The notes under the pieces are model-generated. The model was not told where the DNA came from and did no database searches. It saw only the letters and a program-made list of their open reading frames with translations. A DNA stretch of 64,000 nucleotides, from the NCBI RefSeq assembly GCF_026127265.1, contig NZ_WWFG01000011.1, forward strand, positions 1 through 64,000, read 5' to 3'. Below, one piece after another: positions 20,029-27,872 of this stretch; position 1 is the first letter of the stretch, and each line of letters opens with the position of its first letter. The translations under genes and the position numbers were made by a program. This DNA is from Nostoc sp. KVJ3. Lineage in GTDB: Bacteria; Cyanobacteriota; Cyanobacteriia; Cyanobacteriales; Nostocaceae.

Positions 20029-21240
20029 TCAGATTTTTCGTGAAATGGTATCATGTGATTTTTGCACCTGATAATTGACTACAAATATATTCCACTGCTT
20101 CTCAAACTTGCTGATTGTTGCCCTCATGCTTGCGTAATACTTGCTGTCTAGCAAATATTGAATTACCCACAATGGGGGGCATTCTCCAACGTTTGCTCTA
20201 TCCAACCATTCAAATATCTCACTTTGATTTAATGACACGGGCACGGCGGAACAAGTACCTCCATGACAGTCTTTCGGCTCAAAACCAGATACTTGATTTT
20301 CCCCCGACAACGTTCGCGCAGCGTCTCTAAGAGTTGCGGAATTACTTTGTTCTGATTGCCCCTGTGTTTGATTAGCGATCGCAGAATTTAAAGAGTTTTC
20401 ATTTTGTGCAACGGGCGCGGCGGAACAAGTACCTCCATGACAGTCTTTCGGTTCAACACCACAAGAGAGGTTTTCAGCCAATAAACAAGCGGATTGACTC
20501 TGTGCAGCATTTACAAGCGCTAGCGATGTACAGTCATTCGCCGTAGGCGAGTCTTCCTCCAACTCTTCCACGCTTTCAACAGTCTGAGGCGACGCGCCCC
20601 CCAAGGGCGCATGAGCCGTCTCCTCTACACGCGAAATTTCTGTAAGCGTGTCAGAGATACACCTCACAATCTCAAATGATGAGATTGTGAGGTGTTCCTG
20701 AACAGTTCGTGAGGGTTTTTGAAACGCTTGCTCTGACTGACTTTGACCTAAAATAGATGCTTGATTTAAAGCACCCATTTCTTCAGAGCCAGCATCTTTC
20801 TCTGAATCCCCAGCATCTTTCTCTGAATCCCCAGCATTTGGTTCTTGTTTTTTAGCATCTGGTTTTGGTGACGCAGAATTGGCTTTCTCCCAAAATTCCT
20901 TCATTCGGCTACCGTGCAAATTCTTCACCATCCAGCTAGCCGTTTCCCGGCCATCCTGAATTGACTTGTCCGGTTTGAAAATGAACAGCCCACTTTCGGA
21001 AAGAATTTTCTTCGCAGAGATAAAAGTACTGTACCCCAAAGCAGAAGCCAAAGGCATCCACCGAGAACCATAAGGGTCAGCCGTCCAACACTCCTGCCAT
21101 AGCTGATTCACAGATGGCTTTTGCTGCGATGCCCACAGCATATCTTCGATGGGAATAATCACATGAAGCCGCTTGTATGGTGACTCTGGTTTTCTAGCAA
21201 CAGCCTTTTTGGACTTGGGACTGGTAATGGTTGCAGTCAT
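20029..21240 (-). CDS. Plasmid-type hypothetical protein with repeat-derived insertions
   Basis: The 403-aa product starts at an ATG with a good AGGAG site 8 bp upstream. Its first 120 residues (HVIIPIEDMLWASQQKP through SGLFIFKPDKS and REWTASW-like positions) look like a winged-helix DNA-binding domain. The rest is low complexity. Two copies of a 45-bp direct repeat (20237-20281 and 20409-20453) translate as PKDCHGGTCSA, and further segments translate dispersed palindromes (ATLRDAARTLSG; HAPLGGASP). A triplicated SEKDAGD-like unit lies near 20790-20840. It follows the coiled-coil gene at 22944-21346 by about 105 bp on the same strand, so they may form an operon with a role in plasmid maintenance. 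No specific function is claimed. Confidence 0.7.
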   Translation of the reverse strand: MTATITSPKSKKAVARKPESPYKRLHVIIPIEDMLWASQQKPSVNQLWQECWTADPYGSRWMPLASALGYSTFISAKKILSESGLFIFKPDKSIQDGRETASWMVKNLHGSRMKEFWEKANSASPKPDAKKQEPNAGDSEKDAGDSEKDAGSEEMGALNQASILGQSQSEQAFQKPSRTVQEHLTISSFEIVRCISDTLTEISRVEETAHAPLGGASPQTVESVEELEEDSPTANDCTSLALVNAAQSQSACLLAENLSCGVEPKDCHGGTCSAAPVAQNENSLNSAIANQTQGQSEQSNSATLRDAARTLSGENQVSGFEPKDCHGGTCSAVPVSLNQSEIFEWLDRANVGECPPLWVIQYLLDSKYYASMRATISKFEKQWNIFVVNYQVQKSHDTISRKI

Positions 21241-21345
21241 TTTACAATCTCCTGTTTATGTTGACGCACGGAAATTTCCCCCACTGTGATGCGGGGCTTG
21301 GTACTTGCATTTATTTGTCTAAAAAATTACCGATTCACTGAAAGC

Positions 21346-22944
21346 CTATTGAGGCTGCCAAAATCGCAATTCATCTCGAAAGTATCTATCAGTCTTTTTC
21401 GATTGCTCCTTCCAGTGATCCCATGCAACGATTACCTCATCTCCCAAATCCTGAATCACTTCTCCTCTGGCAACATACAAAGTACGGTATGGGTCAGCAT
21501 GGGCAACAATAGAACCAACGCCAATAGTGCGCGGTTGAAGGGATGCGTTCTGGAGAGCAGTAATTAAATCAGTCTCTTGGGTGGTCAATTCCGCCCAGTA
21601 GTCTGATTTAATCACCTCATACTCTTGGGCAATATCCCAAAACTCTTGCCAAGTACACCCAGGTTTAGCTAGTACCCGCCGAATGTCACTAACTGCTTGG
21701 GGCAGCATTTCCAGTTGTTCGGCTCGGTAAGCGATCGCAGTTGGTGTAGGTTCACTCCCCAAAATTATCGCCGCAGCTTCCAGGGCTTGGGTGTTGTTCA
21801 TAGCACTAGCTAGATTCTTCAACGCCATGCCCATGAGCCGCAGACATTCTTGGGCATTTTCCTTGGGTGGTTCAACAGCTAGCGATCGCAAATCAATTGT
21901 CTTTTCCAGGGCTTGCTTCACTTGCTTGTTTAAAACTTTAGTCGCCTGTTGGGTCATGGTATTTTCCCACTGTTGGGAGGGACGCTGTTGTACAGCACGT
22001 TCTAGTTCCTGAATGCGCTGCTGGAGTTGTTGGTTTTCAATTTCCAGTTTTCTCAACCCTTCCATTTCATCCAGCCGTTCCTGCAACTGGATGTTTTGCT
22101 CTTTCTGCTGCTTGTACAAATTTTGCAGAGATTGAATTTGTTCTTGCACCTGGGCTTCGGCTCTAGCCCCTGCTTCTGCTTGTAGTCCAATCCTCAATTC
22201 CTGGGAAAGTCGCTCTAACTCCTGTTTATGGCGTTCTTCAATAGCAGCGATCGCTTCGGTATATTCTGGTGGATAGTTCCGCTCTCTGGGGAATGGAACG
22301 CTGGGAGCATCTAAATCAGCATTGTTGATCAGCAGCCTCTCACCATCAGCAAAAATGACAATCTGTTGCCAATGATTTGGTGCGTCTGCCTCAATGGTTC
22401 CCTCTTCTCCATATCTTGGATGGGACTGTTGTAGAACTGTGACAATGGCTTTTTGAGGAACCACTGGTTCCTGAATTTTGGGAACCATTGGTTCCTGAAT
22501 AGACTGCTTTTTGCGTGGAAGTTGAGGAACCACTTTTTGGGCGGCAGCAGCAAAGTCTGATTCACCAGGGGAAGAGTTGTCTTTGAGAGCGATCGCTACA
22601 GCTTGTTTTAGTTTCTCTGGTTCCTTGACTAGCCGCAGCAGTGGACGGGCTTGACGCTCGTTTTTGATGTGTCTACCCAACTCGCCAACTGCGTCTATAA
22701 CCTTTTTGGCTCCTAGCAGTTGATTGATTCGTCGGTATCCACCCCAGGCGTATAATTCACGCTGGCAGTATTCTTCAAAGTTTTTATAGCCAGCTTGCAG
22801 GTAAAGCTGCTGTTCTCTCATCTGGAGGATTTCATCTACCGCTTGCCACTCGAATCTGTCGATAGCGGTGAAGGTTTCCTGGATGCTGGTGTTGAGGTTG
22901 CTGTAATCGAGTGCTGTTGTTTGTTCTCTGTCTAGTGTCAGCAT
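21346..22944 (-). CDS. Plasmid coiled-coil DNA-binding-like protein
   Basis: The 532-aa protein has an N-terminal helical domain (QLYLQAGYKNFEEYCQREL, WGGYRRINQLLGA) that resembles the helix-turn-helix region of ParB/phage-type regulators. Next comes a small beta domain (about residues 175-215; ATVLQQSHPRYGEEG-like) and a long coiled coil (about 225-320; IQSLQNLYKQQKEQNIQL, LEIENQQLQQRIQELE). The C-terminal part ends with another SH3-like beta segment (VGSIVAHADPYRTLYVARG). This layout suggests a KfrA/ParB-like partition or nucleoid protein of a cyanobacterial plasmid, but no family motif proves it. A 10-bp inverted repeat lies 53 bp upstream of the start. Confidence 0.65.
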   Translation of the reverse strand: MLTLDREQTTALDYSNLNTSIQETFTAIDRFEWQAVDEILQMREQQLYLQAGYKNFEEYCQRELYAWGGYRRINQLLGAKKVIDAVGELGRHIKNERQARPLLRLVKEPEKLKQAVAIALKDNSSPGESDFAAAAQKVVPQLPRKKQSIQEPMVPKIQEPVVPQKAIVTVLQQSHPRYGEEGTIEADAPNHWQQIVIFADGERLLINNADLDAPSVPFPRERNYPPEYTEAIAAIEERHKQELERLSQELRIGLQAEAGARAEAQVQEQIQSLQNLYKQQKEQNIQLQERLDEMEGLRKLEIENQQLQQRIQELERAVQQRPSQQWENTMTQQATKVLNKQVKQALEKTIDLRSLAVEPPKENAQECLRLMGMALKNLASAMNNTQALEAAAIILGSEPTPTAIAYRAEQLEMLPQAVSDIRRVLAKPGCTWQEFWDIAQEYEVIKSDYWAELTTQETDLITALQNASLQPRTIGVGSIVAHADPYRTLYVARGEVIQDLGDEVIVAWDHWKEQSKKTDRYFRDELRFWQPQ

Positions 22945-22996
22945 ATTTCTTGCTCACTATGGTAAATGCTTGAAAGTTGAGGTGTTGCAGTTTAAC

Positions 22997-23066
22997 CAAA
23001 GTGAACAGGGTAGCTGTAAGATGGATTTTTCCAAAAATGTGTCAGCATTATAGTTAGTTCACTTTG
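22997..23066. promoter_or_regulatory. Inverted repeat upstream of the coiled-coil gene
   Basis: CAAAGTGAAC (22997-23006) and its exact inverted copy GTTCACTTTG (23057-23066) flank a 50-bp spacer, with a related GTGGTGAATG right after. This lies between the coiled-coil protein start (22944) and two HIP1 sites. It is a candidate autoregulatory or partition-type site for the DNA-binding protein downstream. Confidence 0.4.
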
Positions 23067-23317
23067 TGGTGAATGATTTGAACGGGCGATCGCATTGCTT
23101 TGGTCGGCGGCGATCGCTTTTACTAAGCAGCAAGGGTAATAATTATTCAGGTTGATCATTTCCTGCTCCATGATCAGACTGTCTCACAAGGCAATCCAAG
23201 ACTGGACTAATACGGTCAAGCGCAGCACTACTTGTTCATTGAAATTTTGTAATCGAGTAACATCCGTTTTTAAGTTTCTCATTTCATTTTTTGCCTAGCT
23301 TTTAAAGATAGTTTTAT

Positions 23318-23395
23318 TTTAGCCTATACAAAGGAAATCATTAAAACAATAATTGGTATATAATTTTTATAGGCTAGATGCTAGGCTAGCCTATA
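23318..23395. repeat. TAGCCTATA operator repeats, distal cluster
   Basis: TTTAGCCTATAC occurs at 23318-23329 followed by AAAGGAAATC. An inverted pair, ATAGGCTAG (23369-23377) and TAGCCTATA (23387-23395), follows. The same motif recurs three times beyond the RHH gene (23822-23943). The clusters flank the ribbon-helix-helix gene on both sides, consistent with its own binding sites or with plasmid iterons. The remaining part of 22945-23540 holds two HIP1 sites and no gene. Confidence 0.5.
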
Positions 23396-23438
23396 GTGAT
23401 AAATCCTGCCTTTATTTGGCAGGGATCTCATTAACTGC

Positions 23439-23471
23439 AAAACCCCCGAAGCTATGTTTCAGGGGGTTTTT
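23439..23471. terminator. Bidirectional hairpin terminator
   Basis: AACCCCCGAA and TTCAGGGGGTT form a stem with a single bulge and a 6-nt loop, with runs of A before and T after, so it can end transcription on both strands. It lies downstream of the minus-strand RHH gene. Confidence 0.7.
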
Positions 23472-23540
23472 CTTCATCTTCAATTTCTAAAAACTGGCGA
23501 ATCCGTTCACGTGATAGCCTGAGTTGCTCCGAGGCGCTTC

Positions 23541-23792
23541 TCAGGCTGCTAATTCCCCCAGGATTTTCTCAGCACGTTCCTTAAACTCCTCAAGCTCTGC
23601 AACTTTCTTCTTGATGTTGTCAATTTCGTCGTCACTTCTTGGCGATATTCCTAAATAACTGTCGATGAACTCTAGTAGAAGCCTGCTAGCAGAAGTCCCA
23701 CTTGCTTTGGCCTTTTTTAAGAAAGCAATTTTCTTTTCTTCTGGGATGCGAAAGTTCATTTGGGTTTCCCCTTCCGCAAGATTTCTTGGCAT
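23541..23792 (-). CDS. Ribbon-helix-helix plasmid regulator
   Basis: The 83-aa protein begins at an ATG (23792) with AAAAGGA 7 bp upstream. The upstream TTG of the longer frame is less likely. An RHH fold is visible: beta strand QMNFRIPEE, helix KKIAFLKKAKASG and helix SASRLLLEFIDSY, followed by a coiled-coil tail (DNIKKKVAELEEFKERAEKI). It is CopG/MobC-like and likely a DNA-binding repressor in plasmid control. Direct and inverted TAGCCTATA motifs on both sides are the obvious candidates for its operators. The frame stops at GELAA, but one extra G in the 5-G run (23553-23557) would add about 30 residues with a helix-turn-helix look, so a frameshift is suspected. Confidence 0.75.
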   Translation of the reverse strand: MPRNLAEGETQMNFRIPEEKKIAFLKKAKASGTSASRLLLEFIDSYLGISPRSDDEIDNIKKKVAELEEFKERAEKILGELAA

Positions 23793-23821
23793 AGTATGTC
23801 CTTTTCTGCTCAATCATAGCT

Positions 23822-23943
23822 TTTAGCCTATACCTAATTCTACTCACAAGCCTAGTCCTTGCCTATAAAATAGGACTTCTACTCATTTTGTCTATACTTT
23901 AGCCTATACCTAAACTTGACAAAGGAAATCTTTTAGCCTATAC
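23822..23943. repeat. TAGCCTATA operator repeats, proximal cluster
   Basis: TTTAGCCTATAC occurs at 23822-23833, 23898-23909 and 23932-23943, with partial copies (CTAGTCC, GCCTATAAAATAGG) between. This lies in the divergent intergenic region between the RHH gene and the gene at 24045. The last copy overlaps the -10 box of a consensus promoter, so binding there should repress it. Confidence 0.6.
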
Positions 23944-23944
23944 T
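23916..23944 (+). promoter_or_regulatory. Consensus sigma-70 type promoter
   Basis: TTGACA (23916-23921), a 17-bp spacer and TATACT (23939-23944) match the vegetative promoter consensus exactly in spacing. It is oriented toward the gene at 24045, about 100 bp downstream. The -10 is embedded in the TAGCCTATAC motif. Confidence 0.65.
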
Positions 23945-24044
23945 AAGGATAGCAAAACAAAAGACGACCGCTCTAGCCTGAGAAACTTACGCGATCACCT
24001 TTTGTGAAAAACCTAACCCCATATAGAGGCAGGAGATCCTCATT

Positions 24045-24644
24045 ATGACGCAATCTGTTTACACACAACAAGCACCCTCAAGCTTCAAACTCAATCAAAC
24101 AATAATTGCAAATACTCCCTTCAAAGACGAGCAAGCGATAGCCCAAGCTGAACTCGACAGCCACCTCGAATCCCAAGCCGAAGCTGTAGCGCCAACCCAA
24201 GATCCCTTGACATCTCGTGACCGTCGCATCATTGGCGAGATTATCCAAGTCGAACCCGAATCAGTTCGTACTATCTGGTTGGAAGGCGGAATTACCGTAT
24301 GGGTGCGGTTCGTAAACGGTAGCTGCTTGCCCTTTGATCGCAACTGGTTTGCTACAAGAGTGGCGCAAGTAAAAGCGACCCTGCCAGAAACCCCACGGGA
24401 ACGGAACGAACGATTGAGCGATGAACTGGAAAAAGCTTGCACTGTTTTTGGTCTATATCACGGCGAAATTGACTGGTTAGGATTCAGCACCAAACTCTAT
24501 CAAGACGGGCATTTTGTCGGCTTCGTCGGGTGCAATCAAGAAGGTTGGTACACTCGACCAAGACAGTACGGGGTAAATCGGGTTGCTGGCAGTGCCAAAG
24601 ATGTGATTGCGTTGTTGGGAGTCCGAGCGGCAGTAGCGGCGTAA
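24045..24644 (+). CDS. Hypothetical plasmid protein, 199 aa
   Basis: The ATG has an AGGAG site 9 bp upstream. The first 60 residues are polar and probably disordered. The rest is a folded region with a beta-hairpin (IIGEIIQVEPESVRTIWLEGG, TVWVRFVNG) and aromatic-rich motifs (LYHGEIDWLGFSTKLYQDGH). No TM segment is present. It has the strongest promoter of the block, under likely control of the RHH repressor, so it probably acts early in plasmid or element establishment. The family is not recognised. An apparent opposite-strand ORF in its 3' half is a shadow. Confidence 0.65.
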   Translation: MTQSVYTQQAPSSFKLNQTIIANTPFKDEQAIAQAELDSHLESQAEAVAPTQDPLTSRDRRIIGEIIQVEPESVRTIWLEGGITVWVRFVNGSCLPFDRNWFATRVAQVKATLPETPRERNERLSDELEKACTVFGLYHGEIDWLGFSTKLYQDGHFVGFVGCNQEGWYTRPRQYGVNRVAGSAKDVIALLGVRAAVAA

Positions 24645-24729
24645 GTTGCTGAAAGTGAGAAAGGGCGATTGCTTCCCAAGCAACTGCAATCGCCTCCAAA
24701 GCTCAATCGCTGCTTTAGAAATAACAATC

Positions 24730-24825
24730 ATGATACAAAGTACAGCAAGTAACATTTTACTTCAAGTAGGTGGCTGTCACGAGAGAATTCTCCTACCTGC
24801 TACAGATGCGAATGCAGAGGTGTAA
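24730..24825 (+). pseudogene. Truncated paralogue of the next gene's N-terminus
   Basis: A 31-codon ORF ends ERILLPATDANAEV and a stop, matching EKILLAPTDPNAEV near the N-terminus of the gene at 24952. It therefore looks like a partial duplication ending in a premature stop. The remainder of 24645-24951 contains a dispersed palindromic repeat (GTAGGCGCAGCCCGCCGC, around 24850-24885) and no gene. Confidence 0.45.
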
Positions 24826-24951
24826 GAAATTCCTAGCACTGGAAGTGAAAAAGGCGTAGGCGCAGCCCGCCGCAGGCATCGCAGTTCAAGAGAAAAGCAA
24901 TCGCCGTTCAACCGAAATTTAGACAATCGAAATCATCATGGCACATGAAAT

Positions 24952-25371
24952 ATGATTACCACACTTTCTGTTCAAGAAGCCCAGTCAGATGATCCAACAG
25001 AGAAAATACTTCTAGCTCCAACTGACCCCAATGCAGAGGTAACACAAATCACTGGATACAAGCTGGTTTACATTGACGGAGCTTGCCCCAGAACTTATCG
25101 AGTATACAAAGCTAATTCAATGATTGGGGTAATATTTCAACACCTCACACACTGGTCAAATGCTGTAGATAAAATTCGATACGCCAAATCGGTGGATGCA
25201 GCAGTTGGACTTGATGACTTCATGAAGGTGACGAGGATATCAACAACGGCTACAGAACAACCGCCCACGGAAGAAGAGTTATTGGATAAAGAATTCGATG
25301 CGCTGACAACTGAGGAGTGGGAGCGTCTGAAAAGATACGTTCCAGAAACTAGAGATTTGGTTGCAGCGTAA
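24952..25371 (+). CDS. Hypothetical protein, 139 aa
   Basis: A soluble acidic protein with a small beta-rich core (TGYKLVYIDGACPRTYRVYK) and a charged C-terminal helix (EEELLDKEFDALTTEEWERL). The start ATG lacks a strong ribosome site. It belongs to the run of small plus-strand genes from 24 to 29.4 kb. No recognisable family. A truncated relative of its N-terminus lies directly upstream. Confidence 0.6.
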   Translation: MITTLSVQEAQSDDPTEKILLAPTDPNAEVTQITGYKLVYIDGACPRTYRVYKANSMIGVIFQHLTHWSNAVDKIRYAKSVDAAVGLDDFMKVTRISTTATEQPPTEEELLDKEFDALTTEEWERLKRYVPETRDLVAA

Positions 25372-25463
25372 GGAAACGGGTGGGTCGGGCAAACCCACCT
25401 GTGTGGCAAGGAGCAAACTTAAATTTTATCCAAATAGAACACCACAACTCATCGGATAAATCA

Positions 25464-25679
25464 ATGGAAGCAATAGAAATACTGAAGCAATTCAACTCGT
25501 GCTACCTGAATATTCAGGCGATCGCCCAAGATGAAAACTGGCTTTTGTTGATTGCTGATAAAAGGATTGATCCAGAGGCAGCAACTCACTTGGGCGATGT
25601 TCTGCATTATTTGACTGAGGCAATGGGGTGCGTAGAACAAATTGTTGAAATCAAGTTTAATCAGGAATCAAAATTATGA
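25464..25679 (+). CDS. Small hypothetical protein, 71 aa
   Basis: The ATG at 25464 is preferred over a GTG further upstream, because the upstream part translates a hairpin repeat (GTGGGTCGGGCAAACCCAC, 25380-25398). The product (MEAIEILKQFNSCYLNIQAI at its start) is a helical acidic protein. Its stop overlaps the next start as ATGA, so the two are translationally coupled. Function unknown. Confidence 0.55.
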   Translation: MEAIEILKQFNSCYLNIQAIAQDENWLLLIADKRIDPEAATHLGDVLHYLTEAMGCVEQIVEIKFNQESKL

Positions 25680-26291
25680 AACTCTATGCAACCAGTATTC
25701 CTCAAGCTTTACCAACTTGGGCAACTGTTATATCGAATGATGCAGGTTTGAAGCACTTATCCTCTACCCGAAATTAGTGATTCTCAGAAGTTTGGTGCGG
25801 CATTAACTTATGCACGACGATATGCAGTTTGTGCAATTTTATCGGTGACGGCAGATGAAGATAATGATGCTGAAAGCGCAACTACTCCTCAAAAGCCTGA
25901 ACAGCCACAGAATAACATTAGACCCCGCAAAGACAATCAACAGTATAGAGTTCAGTCACCAAAACAAGCTGTAACTGCACCATCAATCAGCCCAAAAGAT
26001 TTGCGAGTCAAAGAAGTTCGCACACTTTTAAATTATCCACTCGATTTAGTCAAAGAATGGCTGCATTCTCGAAATGTGACTAGTCCGAGTGAGCTTGATA
26101 CTACCAAGATTGATGAATTAGTGAAGACTATGTGTTTAGCATGGGCTGGTAATAAGTTTGGACATCCTAATCATGCTGTTAACTCTTATCAAAAGCACGT
26201 AGTTGACGCTGTAGCACGAGGGGTAGATGAAACAACAGCAATCAGCGTATGGATGGAGGGAGCGCTTGCAGAATTGCCTGAATTGAATTGA
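25676..26291 (+). pseudogene. ERF-type single-strand annealing protein remnant
   Basis: The C-terminal part of an ERF-superfamily recombination mediator is clear: STYPLPEISDSQKFGAALTY followed by ARRYAVCAILSV and ADEDNDA, the family's most conserved segment, from about 25752 on. It has no start codon of its own. The ATG at 25676, coupled to the previous gene, reads only 33 codons in another frame before a stop. Most of the usual N-terminal domain of about 130 residues is missing. The tail up to 26291 stays open (KDLRVKEVRTLLNYP, WMEGALAELPELN). ERF proteins anneal DNA in phage or plasmid recombination; this copy looks inactive. Confidence 0.7.
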
Positions 26292-26323
26292 TAAGAGAAA
26301 TCATACTTCAAATTAGAAGGAAA

Positions 26324-26650
26324 ATGGAAAAGATGAATCTTTGGTCAAGAATGGATTTAATTGCATTAACAAATGAACGCTTTCTAGGAGACTTTTACGA
26401 TTTTATTTCTGATTACAGTGGTGGATGGATGATTAAGTTTTTATACCTGGTTAAAGTGAATGTTGCTCTCTGGTTCGGATGGGAGTCACAGCCGGAATAT
26501 GACGATTGGCATTGGGGACTGGGGTATTTTGGAGAGGAATATCGACAATACTGGAATGCCCCAATGGGAGCTTGTGATTGGTCAGAAATCTGTACTCCCG
26601 TCAGTTTTCTCAAATGGCAATATGGTATCGGCGAAAACTCAAATTACTAA
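26324..26650 (+). CDS. Hypothetical protein, 108 aa, Trp/Tyr-rich
   Basis: The start is either the ATG at 26324 (right after AGAAGG) or 26333. The frame without an ATG overlaps the preceding stop. The product is rich in aromatic residues (WFGWESQPEYDDWHWGLGYF), with one moderately hydrophobic segment (GGWMIKFLYLVKVNVALWF) that could be a TM or a buried helix. It lies in the plasmid-type gene run, and the family is unknown. Confidence 0.5.
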   Translation: MEKMNLWSRMDLIALTNERFLGDFYDFISDYSGGWMIKFLYLVKVNVALWFGWESQPEYDDWHWGLGYFGEEYRQYWNAPMGACDWSEICTPVSFLKWQYGIGENSNY

Positions 26651-26682
26651 TCAATAATAAGCTGTTCATTAAAGGATTAAAA

Positions 26683-26877
26683 ATGGCTAATCTTCCACCA
26701 ATTAATTCAGTTGTCAAAGTTATTAAAACAGTTGCAGAAAAAGACACAAGGTTAGGGCAAACAGGTACAGTCATCCAGTATTCAGGACACGGCATGGTTT
26801 GTGTTCATTTCCCAGATATGCCGCCTGGTCAAGGATTTTTTTTCAATCCACATCATTTACAAATCATAGAGTCATAG
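26683..26877 (+). CDS. Small SH3/KOW-like protein, 64 aa
   Basis: The ATG at 26683 has AAAGGA 8 bp upstream. The sequence INSVVKVIKTVAEKDTRLGQ followed by TGTVIQYSGHG and VHFPD has the alternating pattern of a small SH3-like/KOW beta barrel, with a terminal strand (HHLQII). Such domains bind nucleic acid or protein partners. The assignment is by pattern only. Confidence 0.5.
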   Translation: MANLPPINSVVKVIKTVAEKDTRLGQTGTVIQYSGHGMVCVHFPDMPPGQGFFFNPHHLQIIES

Positions 26878-26885
26878 CGAAGATT

Positions 26886-27086
26886 ATGCCTAACAAATCC
26901 ACTTATCCCGCCACTACTGACCAATCACACCAATGTCTACAGTACCTCCGCCGTTGCGGTGGCAGCGCTCGGTTATGCAGTATCAATTTTAGCCTGGGGG
27001 TGATTCAAACATTAGTCAATCGAAAGTTGGTGAAGATTAAGAATACTGGCGCGGGATTTTTTGTTGAATTGGAGGATGCAAAATGA
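26886..27086 (+). CDS. Small winged-helix-like protein, 66 aa
   Basis: The ATG lies 9 bp after the previous stop, and the end overlaps the next gene (ATGA at 27083). The sequence CLQYLRRCGGSARLCSINFS followed by LGVIQTLVNRKLVKI and GAGFFVEL fits a helix-turn-helix with a wing. It is likely a small DNA-binding or adaptor protein co-translated with the membrane protein that follows. Confidence 0.5.
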   Translation: MPNKSTYPATTDQSHQCLQYLRRCGGSARLCSINFSLGVIQTLVNRKLVKIKNTGAGFFVELEDAK

Positions 27087-27406
27087 CTAGCCACAAACAA
27101 GTTGTTTACCAATCCCAATTAGACCACAAGAGTAAATTGCTTCTTCGCCGCCGGACTAGAAAAAGATTCAACCCCAGGATTTTCATCGACCGCACCATAG
27201 AAACAACTGCAATTATCTCTCTACTTTTTACCGGATTTGCAGGAGTAGGGGCAACAGGCTGCTGGGGAATGGAGATTGCTACAAGTTCTCAATATTGGCA
27301 GCATCAGAAGAACATTTGCTTGGGGATGATGTTAGTTAGTTTTTCAGGCTTCTTGGGCAGTGCTTTGATTGGAGCGAGTTTCAGTATTCGTCAGGACAAG
27401 TTTTAG
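27083..27406 (+). CDS. Small membrane protein with two TM helices
   Basis: The 107-aa protein is coupled to the preceding gene by an ATGA overlap. A basic N-terminus (KLLLRRRTRKRF) precedes TM helix 1 (TTAIISLLFTGFAGVGATGC) and TM helix 2 (GMMLVSFSGFLGSALIGASF). The positive-inside rule puts both termini in the cytoplasm. It may be part of a transfer or envelope module together with the membrane proteins at 28894, 34636 and 34927. Confidence 0.6.
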   Translation: MTSHKQVVYQSQLDHKSKLLLRRRTRKRFNPRIFIDRTIETTAIISLLFTGFAGVGATGCWGMEIATSSQYWQHQKNICLGMMLVSFSGFLGSALIGASFSIRQDKF

Positions 27407-27417
27407 GAGAAACAACG

Positions 27418-27657
27418 ATGGAAATTAAATTAACTACACAAGAAATCCGAACCATCTTGCAAGGCTGTCAATATACGTTGCGGCTTGTGGGGAGTAGTAA
27501 GGATTATCGTAGACTTCAATCGTCCGAGTACTTCTCTACATCAAACGATGTGGTTTTAAATGATGCGTTTAATATTTTGGGAGAAGTTGTAGACGCAATT
27601 GTTCAGGTGGAGCAGTTTTGTCAACAAGGAGAATCTGGACATGGAACAGTAAATTAA
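27418..27657 (+). CDS. Hypothetical protein, 79 aa
   Basis: The ATG follows the upstream stop by 11 bp, with GGAG 8 bp before it. Helical content is suggested by LTTQEIRTILQGCQYTLRLV and AFNILGEVVDAIVQVEQF. No motif recognised. It is a member of the same transcription unit as its neighbours. Confidence 0.55.
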   Translation: MEIKLTTQEIRTILQGCQYTLRLVGSSKDYRRLQSSEYFSTSNDVVLNDAFNILGEVVDAIVQVEQFCQQGESGHGTVN

Positions 27658-27670
27658 AAATGCAGTTGGG

Positions 27671-27862
27671 TTGGGCAATCCTGAACTCGTAATAGAATCG
27701 AAACCAGAACCAAAACCAACAGTAACGATTTACGACTTCTCTTCTTTGTTATCTAAGCACGAACCACAAAAAAACAACGATAACAGATATTCATCCCCAC
27801 GGCTGCTTGGTGATAAATGCGCCGATTGTGAAAACCATAAATGTACATCATGTTTTACATAG
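27671..27862 (+). CDS. Small CxxC zinc-ribbon-like protein
   Basis: A 63-codon frame that needs a TTG start, as no ATG is available. It is mostly disordered but ends in CADCENHKCTSC, a pair of CxxC motifs typical of a small zinc-binding knuckle. It is followed 10 bp later by a gene with a good ribosome site. It could be a genuine short protein or the end of a decayed one. Confidence 0.4.
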   Translation: MGNPELVIESKPEPKPTVTIYDFSSLLSKHEPQKNNDNRYSSPRLLGDKCADCENHKCTSCFT

Positions 27863-27872
27863 GAGCAACAAC

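Noticed and set aside
24477..24755. 92-codon minus-strand ORF
   Set aside because: It overlaps the well-supported plus-strand gene at 24045 and lacks a ribosome site.
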